Positions 38,141 through 49,540 of a stretch of DNA of 64,000 nucleotides are shown here, in pieces (position 1 is the stretch's first letter; every line of letters starts with the position of its first letter). The DNA is from Annona cherimola. Lineage: Eukaryota; Streptophyta; Magnoliopsida; Magnoliales; Annonaceae. Position numbers and translations under genes: made by a program. The notes below the pieces were generated by a model. The model worked only from the letters and a program-made list of their open reading frames with translations, ran no database searches and was not told where the DNA came from. Where the stretch lies: assembly GCA_030490835.1 (NCBI GenBank), contig CM059973.1, forward strand, positions 83,839,221-83,903,220. The letters run 5' to 3'.

Positions 38141-38357
38141 CATCAGTGATTGACTTGCTTTGCCTTCGAGATATGGTGAAGAACCTGAGCAATCAATGAA
38201 AAATGGTTAGCACTTGTAAACAGATAATAAAAAAGATCAACTTTTGGATAGATGCTTGCAAGTCCGAGTCCTTTTGTGTGCGTTTTTTTTTCAGATTTTA
38301 TTTATATTAAGTTTTGCGCGTGAGAATATTCGAGGTCCACAGATTTGGATTTGCCTG

Positions 38358-38542
38358 AGGCGTCTCTGGAAAAGTGACCAGTTCGCTTGAAGCGTGTCTG
38401 GAGAAGGACCAGTTCTCTTGAAGCGTGTCTGGAAGAATGACCAGTTCGCTTGAAGAGTGTCTGGAAGAATGACCAGTTCGCTTGAAGAGTCTCTGGAAGG
38501 AAGACCAGTTCGCTTGAAGCGTTTCTGGAAGTGTGACCAGAA
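38358..38542. repeat. minisatellite, ~35-bp unit, about five copies
   Basis: Units contain GACCAGTTCGCTTGAAG followed by .GT.TCTGGA, with variable AAG spacers. It lies in the 5' untranslated part of the element. Confidence 0.85.
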
Positions 38543-38876
38543 AACACTCAGGTTATGAAAAAGAAGTGATTTTTACGCCGAATTTTTTTTTACGTTAATT
38601 GATTTTGGATTTGCCGGAGGCCCTTGCTGTAGGCTCGTTTTACGTGTCTGGACGGTTACGAGGCGGTGTGCAACAGTTCCTCACGAGTTCTGTCCAGTTT
38701 TTGAGCTGGACGCCTCTGGACCTAAAAACTTTTTAGGTTTCTGCGCGATTTGGGCAGAAACTTCAGAAACTCGCTGCCGGGAGACGGGATTTCTTCTGCA
38801 ACTTGCTGTTCAGCGTGGGAAGAGCTCCGATCTCCAGATTCTGACCCCCTTGCGCCGATGTAGACCTGCAACGCCG

Positions 38877-38894
38877 TCCCCAGTGGAGTCGCCA
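38877..38894 (-). other. primer binding site of the retrotransposon
   Basis: Minus strand TGGCGACTCCACTGGGGA starts a few bases downstream of the 5' LTR end. It is the complement of a tRNA 3' end finishing ...CCA; similar sites in Tat/Ogre elements pair with tRNA-Arg. The tRNA identity is not verified here. Confidence 0.65.
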
Positions 38895-39542
38895 AGCTTT
38901 AGCACCCGCCGTGAGCGCTACGATGGGCTCGGAATGGTTTCCCGAGCCTTGAAAATGTGGATCGTGTTGAAAAGCAACGTGGGCTTAGATTTCCTGCATT
39001 CACATGGGGTAAAACGCATTAGGCTTCATATCTTTTAGGAAAGTTGGCGTGTGGGTATTTTCTCGTGATTTCGGCAGCATAAAGGCTAAGACGGGGCTTT
39101 CCGTACACGGGTCAAGTCACAAATCCGGCAGCATAACAGCAGCGTATTATGCTGGGATCCGTGGACCCGCGTGCACCCACCTTGCCGGGGCGTTAACTCA
39201 AACACGCACACACAAAAATAAAGAAAAACGGAGTCGCCACTGATCTTTAAAGGGAGATCAGACCCTGTTTAAAGAAATAAGGCACTAATAATACAGAGAT
39301 CGGGTTCCGGCCTACGGATTGAAGCAAATATGGAGAAATCTGCCAACCCGAGGCGGTTTACACGGCGTGAAAGGGGGTAAAATGAAAGATTTGAGAGAAT
39401 GGGAGAGATGGAAAGGGGGCATGGAGGAGGGAGCGTGGCTTGGAGAGCGTGAAAAGCCGGGACGCCGGGGTGTTGCTGCAGACTCCCGTCCTCCCCTTGG
39501 GATGCCTCTCTTCAAGTCCCCTCAAATGAGAGGGGGTGCTCT

Positions 39543-39551
39543 CCTTTTATA
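39543..39551 (-). promoter_or_regulatory. TATA box in the 5' LTR
   Basis: Minus strand TATAAAAGG; the probable core promoter for the element's genomic RNA. Confidence 0.6.
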
Positions 39552-39642
39552 GATGTAGGAGTGGGCTTTGGGCTCTCTTGAGGTCATGGACTTGGGCTTG
39601 AGTGGGATCATGGGCTTGGTCCATGGGCTTGGTCTTGAGTTT

Positions 39643-39809
39643 GGGTAATGGGCTTTGGGCTTGAGTTGAGAGCATGGGCTTGAGCTTGGTTGAGAGGTGT
39701 TGGACTTGGTCCATGAGCTTGAGTTTGGGTAATGGGCTTGGGCTTGAGTTGAGAGCATGGGCTTGAGCTTGGTTGAGAGGTGTTGGACTTGGTCCATGAG
39801 CTTGAGTTT
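39643..39809. repeat. 84-bp tandem duplication within the 5' LTR
   Basis: Units 39643-39726 and 39727-39809 begin GGGTAATGGGCTT and end GAGCTTGAGTTT. It accounts for the 83-bp length difference between the two LTRs. Confidence 0.85.
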
Positions 39810-40157
39810 GGCGGACTCCTTCCATAGTGGGCTGGAACTAAATGGGCTAGAGCTTGGCTAAGCCCGTTGTTTTGGGCGGGCCGTTGTAGAGGCCCAAAAT
39901 TGTAGAGAAGTCTACTTCTGAGGCTTGGTGGGCTGCATTGTGGAGCTCGTTGAGGTGGCCTGTAGGAGCTTCGCTCGTGTGGGTCGGATCTGGTTTGTTG
40001 AAAAGTCTGCTTCGAGGCTTGGTGGAGCTTCGCTACGTGGGCTGTGTTTGGAAGGGCCTGCTTAGCTTGCTTGAACCTCCTTTTGCCTTGAATTTGTTTG
40101 AGTTTGGGACTTTTTTCCATTTTTTCCATTTTTGGGCCCAAAGGTGGGGTGTCAACA

Positions 40158-40162
40158 GATAG
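40158..40162. repeat. 5-bp target site duplication (right) of the LTR retrotransposon
   Basis: GATAG, identical to 33389-33393. Confidence 0.9.
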
Positions 40163-40599
40163 GTTTGAAATATGTGCGTCTGTGAATTCCCACTCATATG
40201 CTCTTGGCCTTGAGCTTCAAGCATGGAAAACCAAGAACCAAATATATATCATTTGTTGAGAAATTATGCATATTTAGATTATCGGATGTTAACAAATCGT
40301 TTTCAGAAAAAAAAAACAAAACAAAACAAAAAAAGGGAAACGTCTAATATTCATGGCAAAAAGATAGGGATGCTGATACAATGCATGGGTTGCTTTAATC
40401 TTTTTTTATTTTTTAAAAAATATATATATAATTATTAATCTGACTATATTTAACGTGTGTATCAATTTTTATCATTTTTGGAGTATTTTATATAGTTATT
40501 TTTTATTTTTGAAAATTAATAGCATTTTAGGTAATTTCTTGTATTTTATAATTTTCAAATTTGAAGAATTTGAATAAACACGAAGTCTTTCTCTTATTC

Positions 40600-40890
40600 T
40601 CTCTTAAGCCATGTTTTTTAAATTAACTTTATTGTTGTGGATTATATGTATATTTGGTATTCATCAAAATATTTTTATCTAAAACTCTTATAATTAAAAC
40701 CTTTTTTTCTACCACTATGTTAATTTTTAATCATTTATTCAACTTTCTTACAAGTGCTTTATTTGTTTTAATTTTATTCTTCCTCTTATCTATGTTATGT
40801 CACGTTATTTTCTTACTATTCAAAAGCTTTTGCACTTAATAAAAATTTTCTTTTAAAAGTTTTATTAAATACAAAACATATTATTGATAT
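40600..40890. repeat. AT-rich foldback MITE, family F1 copy d
   Basis: Contains TTAATCATTTATTCAACTTTC and TTTGTTTTAATTTTATTCTT blocks of the F1 core. Approximate ends. Confidence 0.4.
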
Positions 40891-40902
40891 TATTTCATCT
40901 TG

Positions 40903-41175
40903 TGTGTTTGGGAATTAATAAAAAAAATTTAGTATAAAAGCTTTTAAATTAATAAAAAATGATGTGATATAATATGAACGATGATGATGACTAAAGAGAA
41001 TAAAGTTAAAATAAATAAGTTAGTTGTATAAATAGTTGTATAAAAATAATTGAAAATTTAGCACTATTTTTTTCTTAGGAAAATGTAAAAAAATTAATTT
41101 TAAAATAAGGCTGTTATGGAAAGTTAAAATTTTTAATTAAAAATTTTTAGTTTACACACTTCTGTGATAAGCAAT
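40903..41175. repeat. AT-rich foldback MITE, family F1 copy e
   Basis: Starts near GTGTTTGGGAATTAATA. It contains AATAAAGTTAAAATAAATAA, which occurs in several F1 copies. Confidence 0.5.
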
Positions 41176-41394
41176 CATACCCTTAATGATTTTGAATAAT
41201 TATTGTATAGAGATCAACAAATTAGGTTTAGGAATGACTACATCGGTTTAGGAGTAACTATGGGATGCTATCACTGAACATACAATTCTGCGATCTTCAT
41301 TAATAATCATGATATGGGGAAATTATAATGTTTTCGAACGAACCCAAATTGACAAAAAGAAAATCGGAGGCATTGGCGGGAGAAAATTGAGCTG

Positions 41395-43209
41395 CTATTC
41401 CATCAAGCCGCAGTTGGTGATGACGACTTTGGAATATGGTCTATTGAAGCCTCTTTCTGCAACCACGGCACGTTTATCCCCGATCAGCTTTGCAACCCTA
41501 TTCGACAAGTAAATATATGAATTTTTAGCCAAGCAGTCACTAATATCAGATACTTAAGAGTTGTTTGGTAATGCATGTGTGCGAAATTTCACGAAAAATA
41601 TATTGCTTCCACACCGTGGTGGATCCACGGCTTTTGGCCAGATAGAGGCAATTTCAAATAAGAGAGTCATACTGCGATGTGAGAGGAGGCAATCATAATA
41701 AAATGATCTGCATTTTAAAAATATTTTTTAAAATCTCATTAAATTTATACTAATTTTTAGATTTTCAATTGCCTCCACTTAACTACATGTAGATCTACTC
41801 ATCCTCCATATTTTTCAACAAATTATTTAATAATTCTTATTTTTTTGATGTTACCTCTCTAATTTAATTATGTTTTCTTTCAATTATGTTATTTATTTAA
41901 ACTTTATCTATATCATTTCATATAAATTACATAAATTTCAAAATATTTTATTTTTCATGTTACACCCCGTCCCAAAATTTCATCAAAATCAACCGCACCA
42001 AACGTCCATTAGCACTTTGCAGTCGCAATGCTAGAAATATGGTTAATAATTTGCAGTATACGACCCATTTCAACGGGGGAAAAGAATAAGCTGAAAGTGT
42101 GGATGATGTGCGTGCATATCGGACCTGAAATAAGGGGAGCCTGTGTTCTCCTGCACGGTCTTCACCTTGGAGATCTTCTCCACCACATCCATGCCTTGGA
42201 CTACCCTCCCGATCACCAGCGTCGACGAATCCAGCTCCGGAGAGTCTTTCGCCGCAATTACGAACTCCGTCCCATTAGGATCCTTCCCAACCTCCTCCTC
42301 ATCGATCTCCAGCTTCCCTTCTCGCGCCACTACCTTCAGCTTCGGGGGGGGTTTCATCGGATCCTTCACGATAATCCCCACCGTTCCGGCCGCGTTCTTC
42401 GTCCCCGGGCACTTCTTGCTTGTCCTCTCCCACTCTCCCACTAGACTATCCACCACCAGATTGTTCCCCGCCCTCCTAGCCGCAAGCTCCGCGTCCACGC
42501 CGTAGGATCGCACCCCTCCGTGCTGGATGTAATTCGGCACGATCTTCACGAATTCCTTTCTCCTGTAACTGATTCCGGCCGCGCCGCTAACTAGGCCGGA
42601 GAACCTGGCGGCGCCGACAGGCGCATTCTCTCCGTTGAGCCCGATGACGATGCGGCCTGCTGGTTCCCCGTCGATGGAGATGTCCAGGAAGGCCAGCAGC
42701 GTCGGAGTCTTTTCTCCACACTGGTCAGCATTCGAATTCTCTTTCTCGCCGCCGTCAGCTGTCCGGAGACCCTGCACAGTGCCCTCTTCCAATCCGACTT
42801 CTCGTCCTGCGCTCGGATTCTCTTCTATCCCGCCATTAGCACCGTCGGCAGCGGTGGAAACAGCGTCCTCCTCGTCTCCGCCATTGCTGACATCGGTTTG
42901 GCTTCCGTCGAGGCTAGCTTTGCTGGCGGCATTGTAAACACTATCGGAAGGGCCTTCATCGGCCCGCGCGCGGAACGGGTCGAAAACGACGACGTCGCAG
43001 CAGGCGCCCAAGAGGATATTGAGAAGAGAAGCAGAAGGCGCGCGGATAGTAAGGTCCCGACGCGAGATTTTGCAGGGCCGTTTGGGAATGGAAAGCGTGG
43101 AATTTGATGCAGGGAGATGACGATTTTGCAGAACGCGTGGGGGTTGCGATGGGGGATCGAAAATTATATGGATCGATGAATTGATTGCTTTTGCCAAGCT
43201 CTGATTCAT
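41395..43209 (-). CDS. thylakoid-lumen cyclophilin-like protein, CYP26-2/CYP28 type
   Basis: Two exons on the minus strand: 43209-42125 and 41497-41395, joined in phase through a split Arg codon (ag|g) with a GT-AG intron, giving 395 aa. The first ATG is used because no other in-frame Met precedes the domain. Residues 1-49 look like a plastid transit peptide. Residues 50-51 (RR), followed by a hydrophobic stretch and ARA at 81-83, resemble a twin-arginine lumen signal. An acidic Gly/Ala/Ser/Glu-rich segment (about 84-165) follows, then a cyclophilin-type domain from about 168 to the end (LLAFLDISIDGEPAGRI..., ending KVVITNCGLME). The catalytic Arg of active cyclophilins is Lys222 here, and the neighbouring Phe and Gln are Tyr227 and His230. 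Isomerase activity is therefore probably weak or absent, as is common in lumen cyclophilins. The gene is flanked by repeats on both sides. Confidence 0.88.
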
Positions 43210-44084
43210 TCTTCAAGAGGAAATACTCTTTCTTTCCACTAACGGAGCAAATCCAAGATTTTGAGGAGTTGAATCAGAAGACCAGCATTTGTCTGGATGG
43301 CGGTAAACTAGGACAGAAGAAAGAATTCCGGCGATTCGCCTGTCTGCTCTGTGGCCTCTCGTTCATGGCTGGGGCCTTCTGCGGATAAGAAAGTAAGGCA
43401 CGGAAATTGGAAATCCAATCCGATTCCAATATATGTCGGAGCGGCGAGGACGACGTGGGAGTCTGCATGATAGTCTGTGGGACTATTTGAAACTGTGGTC
43501 TGCTGGGAGCCTGGGAATCACGAGTCTTGTCTGACCACGTATTCAGTTTATTCACATCCATCCCTCAATTCGATTTTTAGCTTTTTCTTCGTTTTCGATA
43601 CGTTCTTTTGTTAGGACGCGGGAGTTTCCATATAATCCATTCAAATCAGTGTCTCGAATCTTCGAGATTGTAACAATTTTTTTTTTTTGATGTGATAGAT
43701 TGTAACACAATGGTTAAGTTGAAGAGCTCGTTTATCGTTTTATTTGCATCCCGGAAAGCAAATAGTAAATACTGCAATGGTTAACCTTAGACGCTGGTTC
43801 TTTGGTTGGTTTGGTGAGAGGCTTAGGGCCTGTTTGAAAATTCATAAAAGATTCTTATATATAGGATTTGTATATGGAATAGGAATGTAATCGTGTATTT
43901 TCGGAATGAGAATAGTTATATTGAAAATATTAAAAATTATATTAAAAATTGAAAAAAAATGTTTTAAAAATTGAAAAATTATTTCGACAATGAATATGAA
44001 AATTCAATTCAAAAATCTTGTAAAACTTAAAATAGACTGTTTTTTCATAAAAAAAAAAGGACTTTTAGTGAAGCATTAGTTTAC

Positions 44085-44460
44085 TATATGTCATTAACAT
44101 TTTTTAAAATATTTGATAGATTGACCATTTAACCATCGCACTTTTTACAATTATAATTGTATATTCTAATCATTTTCCATACAACTGTAGTAGAATACTT
44201 TACAAATATAATATTATGCCTTTTTCATATTTTCAAAAATATTGTACTCAACCCCTTTCAACTTCTTTCCCAGTCCATGTCACCAATCTCACTTAAAGCA
44301 ACTAAATTTTATCTTGCGCAATTATACTATTTTCAATTATTTATTGGTAACTATCTATACAATTATCTTATCTATTTTAACTCTATTCTTTTCTTATATT
44401 TTACAAAGTTTTGCATTATAAAATCTTTCATTCAAAAACTTTAAAAGTTTTGTCAAATAT
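44085..44460. repeat. AT-rich repeat, family F1 copy f
   Basis: Contains TATACAATTATCTTATCTAT and TTTTAACTCTATTCTTTTC blocks shared with other F1 copies. Ends approximate. Confidence 0.4.
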
Positions 44461-45554
44461 CAAAAACGTCCGGTATATAAGATATTTGTGTGAAAATATG
44501 TGGAAAGGAATTAAAATGAAAAATCAATGATAAAATAGTAATATAATTAAGTTATTGAATATTAAATCACATAAAAATGCTTGGCAAAAAAGTAGAAAAT
44601 GAGTGTAAAATTCACTTGTACTCTACATTAGTGGTCGTTGTGTACAGCGTTATGATCATTTACTCGATGGGTCATGAAACCCATTTGTTTGTATTTTTCC
44701 ATTTTGTTTTTTGAAATTGTAATCTAGACATATATTATTCATAAATCAAGATTTACCTTCGTTGATATGCATATATATTTTTAAATTTTAAAACATAAGT
44801 ATTTTGGTCCTTTTCATAGGTTCAAAATGATCACAACACTTGTGCATGTATTTTTTGAGGGTGTGACATGGTTTCCTGATCCTGGACACATGCGTTGCAT
44901 CAAGGTCGAACTCTAGATGAGTGGGCATCGGTGCCCAGATAAGAACCACGGCGTCTTATCATAATGTCATAATGCCGAACTCCAGAACACCGATATTTAA
45001 AATAAAAAAAAGAGTTATTCAAGCCATAGACGAGTGGGGTTGACGTTGTTGTGTGTATGCGTATGATCTTAGCTTCGATTTTTGAAACAAGCAATAATAT
45101 CTATGTAATAAAAAATTTAAAAATGTAGGTTCACATATTTTTACAAATGGTAAATGTAGATTTAGTAATAATATGCATCCCATTTTCTAAAACAATAACC
45201 AAAAATATAAACGAATGGACTTTGTGATCGGTTGAAAACCCTCCCATTTTCTACCAGCCGTAGATGATCAGTTAGCTAGTGTATATTGGCTTTTTTATTT
45301 TAAACTTAATTTTCGCGTGCTTGGATTATTCTACAATTCACGTTAGGATATGTGTATTTAACGCAGTGTAGCTCAATGTTTACTTATATTGATTTTATGC
45401 AAATAGTATATTTTCCCAATATTTCATACGTAAAGGTCTTTTTTCATATCTTAATCATCGTGGGTATTTTTTTAATTGTTTACTTTTTACATTTTATATC
45501 CCCTGAGTCATTCATAATTAGTTTTTTTTATTATTATAGTCAGAACAAAGGTTT

Positions 45555-46291
45555 TGTCTAAATCGTTTATAAATGAGTTTAATTAAAATTTTCGAATAAA
45601 TAACTTATGATCTGACAACTCATCAAACTATTCATATAAATATACGGATTATGATTGATATTTGTTTAGTGACCTGTTTAACCAATCTAACTCATGCAAT
45701 TCATCAATCTATTTAAAACAATTAAAAGGAAATATTATATTAAACCCTAAATTGACTTTTCATTCAATTTCATTCATTCGTCTCTCTTGTCTTCCTCGCT
45801 ATTTTATTGTCATATTATCGTCATCTCTATCGCTAGTTAGTTTACTCTCTCTGTCTTCTTATTTGTCTCTTTCTTTATCTTTAAGACTCTCTCTCTTTGA
45901 TTCTTTGGTTTTCTTTGTTTTTTTACTATCTTTTTTCCTCCATTTCCATCCAATAATCCCTTATCTCTCCATAATTTTTTTTTCTCTCATTGTCTCTTTT
46001 CATTGGATCCCCTCCATCCTCTTTTTTTGATTTCTCTTTGTTTCTCTTTATCTATTTCATTTCTCTTTATTCCCCCTCCCTCCTTCCCTCCCTCTTCCCC
46101 CGTTCCCTTCACTCTTTGTATAACATTACACATACAACTTGCTAACTCATTTATTAAATGAGTTACTAATGAGTTAGGTTGACCTTTCTTAAATAAGTTA
46201 ATAAATTGATTATAATTGAAATCTTTTTAATGAGTTTAGTTTAAATATAGATTCTAACTCATTCAACCTGATCCATTAATACCCCATTATA
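45555..46291. mobile_element. decayed hAT-type MITE, family F5 copy 2
   Basis: Colinear with the intact copy at 16338-16901 (ATAAATGAGTTTAATTAAAA..., AACTTATGATCTGACAACTC, and a right end GATCCATTAATACCCCATTA). Most CCCG/GGG motifs of the intact copy read as CTCA/GAG here, the pattern expected from methylation-driven C-to-T decay. A pyrimidine-rich stretch (45770-46130) replaces part of the interior. Left boundary approximate. Confidence 0.6.
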
Positions 46292-47164
46292 GAATAAAGT
46301 CTTAATGTGCACCTATTGAATCGTGACAACAAAACGTACTATTGAGTCAAACTTGCAAAAAACAAAATTTGAAGTAAAAGTTTTCAAGATTAATCATATA
46401 TTTATATGTAAGCATGGAAGAACCTATAGAAACTCCATATTATATATAATGACATGAAGAGAGTATTGACTTTTATTAAATGTCATTAATAATATTCACA
46501 GAATCTACTTTACTATAAGCACTCACGGCACTGCATCAATATTATGTAATTCTTAATTGTCCATATCTACAATAATATAAATGCATAAAATAAATTAAAA
46601 TGATAAAATAAAACTTCTTATGTGGTTACCATGTGTTAACGATCTAAAAAAAATATCACGTGTGAGTTAAAAACTCATTAAGGACATAATTTAATACATT
46701 TACTCTTAACTGTTCATTCTAAATTAAAATATACAAATGAATATATCCCCCGGCATATAAACTCATGTGTGACAGAGCAAACATTAAATAATTATGAAAA
46801 ATCGTATTATAATAAAGAAGAATCTAGTCAACACTTGATGACCAAGTAATTGAAATCAATTTGTGCGAGTGTGTGTAAGAGATCAGGGATTCGAAACAGG
46901 ATCCAAGCATTAGCCTTTATCCATTTTAATTATAAAAAAAAAAGAAAGAAAAAAACCATACAAAACTTGACCGTTGACAAACACAATAAGATTATGCATT
47001 CTAAGGGCGCTAAAGACACAATCTTAAAGACTAACAAAACTTTTTATCCTAAGTTGGGCGGAGAAGATTATAAACTTCTAACACTTGAAGTGTTGGGCAA
47101 GTCAAGTAGTGAAGTAAGGATATTAAAAGTTGGACTAAAGATAATTAACCGAATATTAAAGTAA

Positions 47165-47450
47165 GGATGTATTTGAGAAGTCCTAAAACATTTGATAAAA
47201 AGCTTTTAATGTAAAAAAAAATTTAAAATAAAAAAAATGATTTGGTATGATAAAAGTAATGATAATGAGTAAAAATAACAAATTTAAAATACATATATTA
47301 ATTGTATGAATAATTGTGAAAAATAATTAAAAAATAGAGTAGTTGTATAGAAATATACAAGAAAATCATTAATAAATAGAGTAAAACGTTTTAGATTAAA
47401 AAAATTTAATTTGAAAATTTTTTGGCCTAAGCAAACATATCCTACGTCAA
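47165..47450. repeat. AT-rich foldback MITE, family F1 copy g
   Basis: Ends GGATGTATTTGAGAAG and the inverse-like AAGCAAACATATCC; the core contains ATTAATTGTATGAATAATTG. No ORF. Confidence 0.55.
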
Positions 47451-47904
47451 AAAATATGAACCAAAATATTGTCGGGACCATAAGTAAGTCTTAGAAGGTG
47501 CTGGTGGGACAAAAATACTATAGGGAGCATATATGTAAATTGATACAGACGTATTTCAATTTAGATAAGCCGTTTATCTACTTTTTTGGCTGATCGAAGT
47601 AAATAATACATAATGGGCTTTACTTATATGAAAAGTTTCTTCTACGTAACATTTTTATTTTTAATATTTTTGTATTTTATGGAAAATCTACTCATCTGTT
47701 ACATTTAATAGATGAAACTTAATTTTGTAGCTAAATAAATAATGTTATAAAATTAAGGCTCACAACTGAGCTGCACAATCATCTGGATCTTGCAGATAGC
47801 ACGGTTACGTCGTCGATTTAAATGGAGGAATTTGACAATAAGGACGACATGAGATTCACGACACCCTGAAAAGCGCCTTCTGTGTAAACCAAAACTAAAG
47901 CTCT

Positions 47905-48600
47905 GTTTGACAAAGCTTATAAATTTCAGCTTTTTTTTAGAAGTCCCATAATGAAGTTTGTATAAAAAAGTGTGAAAAAGTAGAAAAAGGTTTGGCTTTT
48001 TTATTTCAAAAAATACTTTTAATAATATTTTAGTGTGTGACTTAAAAGATAAAAGTGCTTGTGAATATATAAAATGAACAAAAAAGACAAAGGAAGAATT
48101 CCTAGTAGATTATAAATTTTACATAAGAAGTATTTTGTTAATAAAAGATGTCTTTTATACATTATTAAAATAAATATTATTATCGAGACCTCGAAGAAAC
48201 TTTAAATAAATTTTAAATTTATAAAAGAATAGGTAAATATTTATTGCTTTGGACTATTACTTTTACGTAGATAAAAAAAACTTAAATCCTTACTAATTTA
48301 AAAAGACTTCTAGAATAAATTTATATTTTATAATATAACCTTTTTATGGTAACTATATACATAAATTTTTCTACTAAAATATGTTATTTTAGTCAAATCA
48401 TTGATAACAAGTACATGTAATGACACACATCACTTTTTTTATGTTATTATACTATAATTGCTATATAAATCTATTGGTGCAATGAAACTTACTAATAAAA
48501 GATATTGTTTTATATAATTAAAGTAAATAAATTGTAATTGAAATAAACAATAATAAGTACAAGTAATGATATGCTCTATTTCTTTATATTTCTTTATATT
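47905..48600. repeat. AT-rich repeat, family F6 copy 1
   Basis: Shares with 49075-49540 an ordered series of blocks: CAAAAA..CTTTTA.TAATATTTTA, AAAATGA.CAAAAA.GA.AAA, and TTTAAATTTTATAAAA-like runs. Non-coding. Confidence 0.4.
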
Positions 48601-48639
48601 ATTGGAGTAATGATATGTTCTATTTTTTTATGAATCATG

Positions 48640-49034
48640 GTGTACGTAGCTTCGGTGCACTTGGGTACAAATTTTAATTTTTGTTATTTTTTTGAATTTT
48701 TTTTATAAAATCGTTAATCTGAGTGTATTTAACATGTGTATCAATTTTTATCAATTTTGGAGTTTTTAGAATTTTATTTTAGATTTTTAAAAATTAGTGG
48801 CAATTTTAGTAATTTATAATTGCCACAAATTTTTAAAATTACTAAAATTGCTACAGATTTTTAAAAATCTAAAAGAAAATTTTAAAAAACTCCAAAATTG
48901 GTAAAAATTAATATATATATTAAATACACAAAAATTAATAGCTTCATAAAAAAATTTCAAAAAATATTAAAAAATAAGTTAAATGAACCCAAGTACACTA
49001 TCTAGGTGCACTGAAGCTAAGTGCACCCGGGTGC
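48640..49034. repeat. ~395-bp foldback element
   Basis: Two arms are inverse copies around a centre near 48835 (TTTATAATTGCC/GGCAATTTTAGT region). The outer ends contain TAGCTTC.GTGCAC and its inverse, with the right end carrying a short extra segment. An arm-like fragment is at 40400-40560. A transcript would fold into a long hairpin. Confidence 0.7.
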
Positions 49035-49074
49035 ATTGAATAAAACTCCTTTCTTTATATTGTTTACGGTTTAA

Positions 49075-49540
49075 GTTTCGTTTGGTTGAGCTTTTGAACT
49101 TTGATTTTTTTAAAAGTCTAATTATAAATGAAACTTTTATAAAAAGTGCAACGTTTGGTTTTTTAATTCAAAAAGCGCTTTTAGTAATATTTTATTATTT
49201 GGCCTAAAAATAAATGTACTTACGAAAAACTAAAATGACCAAAAATGATAAATGAAGTATTTCTAATACGTTCCATGTTAATACATAAGAATTATTTTAC
49301 TAATAAAAATATCTCTTACATACCATTAAAATAAATAAATTGTTATTAAAACTGTAAACAAATTTTTTAATAGATTTTAAATTTTATAAAATAGTAGAAA
49401 ATATTTATATATTTCATATATACTTTTACATATATGAAATAATGATATAAAATAAATATGTGCAAATTCTTTAAATCAGAATACTTTATCTTAATAAAAT
49501 AAATAATAATAAGTATAAGAAATAAAATGGATTGCCTTAT
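49075..49540. repeat. AT-rich repeat, family F6 copy 2
   Basis: Diverged relative of 47905-48600; begins GTTTCGTTTGGTTGAGCTTT. Confidence 0.4.

Larger units (their letters stand above)
37686..38876 (-). other. retrotransposon 5' untranslated region with minisatellites
   Basis: No coding. It holds T-rich runs (37705-37795), an irregular repeat at 37940-38140 and a tandem minisatellite at 38358-38542. Confidence 0.5.
33394..40157 (-). mobile_element. complete gag-only non-autonomous LTR retrotransposon (TR-GAG-like, Ty3/gypsy type)
   Basis: A 6764-bp element transcribed on the minus strand. The 5' LTR is 38898-40157 and the 3' LTR is 33394-34570. A primer site begins TGGCGACTCC on the minus strand next to the 5' LTR (38877-38894). 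A polypurine tract AAAGGGGGGCAAC abuts the 3' LTR. It has perfect 5-bp duplications GATAG. The interior encodes a gypsy-type Gag (37685-35599, broken by one stop and one frameshift) but no protease, reverse transcriptase, RNase H or integrase. The LTRs differ at only a few positions apart from one 83-bp duplication, so insertion was recent. The TGGCGACTCC primer site and gag type suggest a Tat/Ogre-related helper; that assignment is inference. Confidence 0.9.
38898..40157 (-). repeat. 5' LTR of the gag-only retrotransposon (right in the window)
   Basis: 1260 bp; the inner terminal dinucleotide has mutated (TT on the plus strand where the other LTR has TG). It contains an 84-bp tandem duplication absent from the other LTR. 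Confidence 0.92.
40163..41394. other. intergenic AT-rich region with F1 repeats
   Basis: 40400-40560 resembles one arm of the foldback at 48640-49034 (TTAATCTGA.T.TATTTAAC.TGTGTATCAA). 40600-40890 and 40903-41175 are F1-type repeats. No gene. Confidence 0.55.

Noticed and set aside
38358..38542. CRISPR-like array
   Set aside because: The repeats are degenerate, without unique spacers of constant size, in a plant retrotransposon leader; it is a minisatellite.
42028..43107. Plus-strand open frames over the cyclophilin gene
   Set aside because: Shadows of the GC-rich minus-strand cyclophilin exon.
45662..46030. 122-codon Ser/Leu/Phe-rich frame
   Set aside because: It is the translation of a pyrimidine-rich tract inside a decayed MITE.
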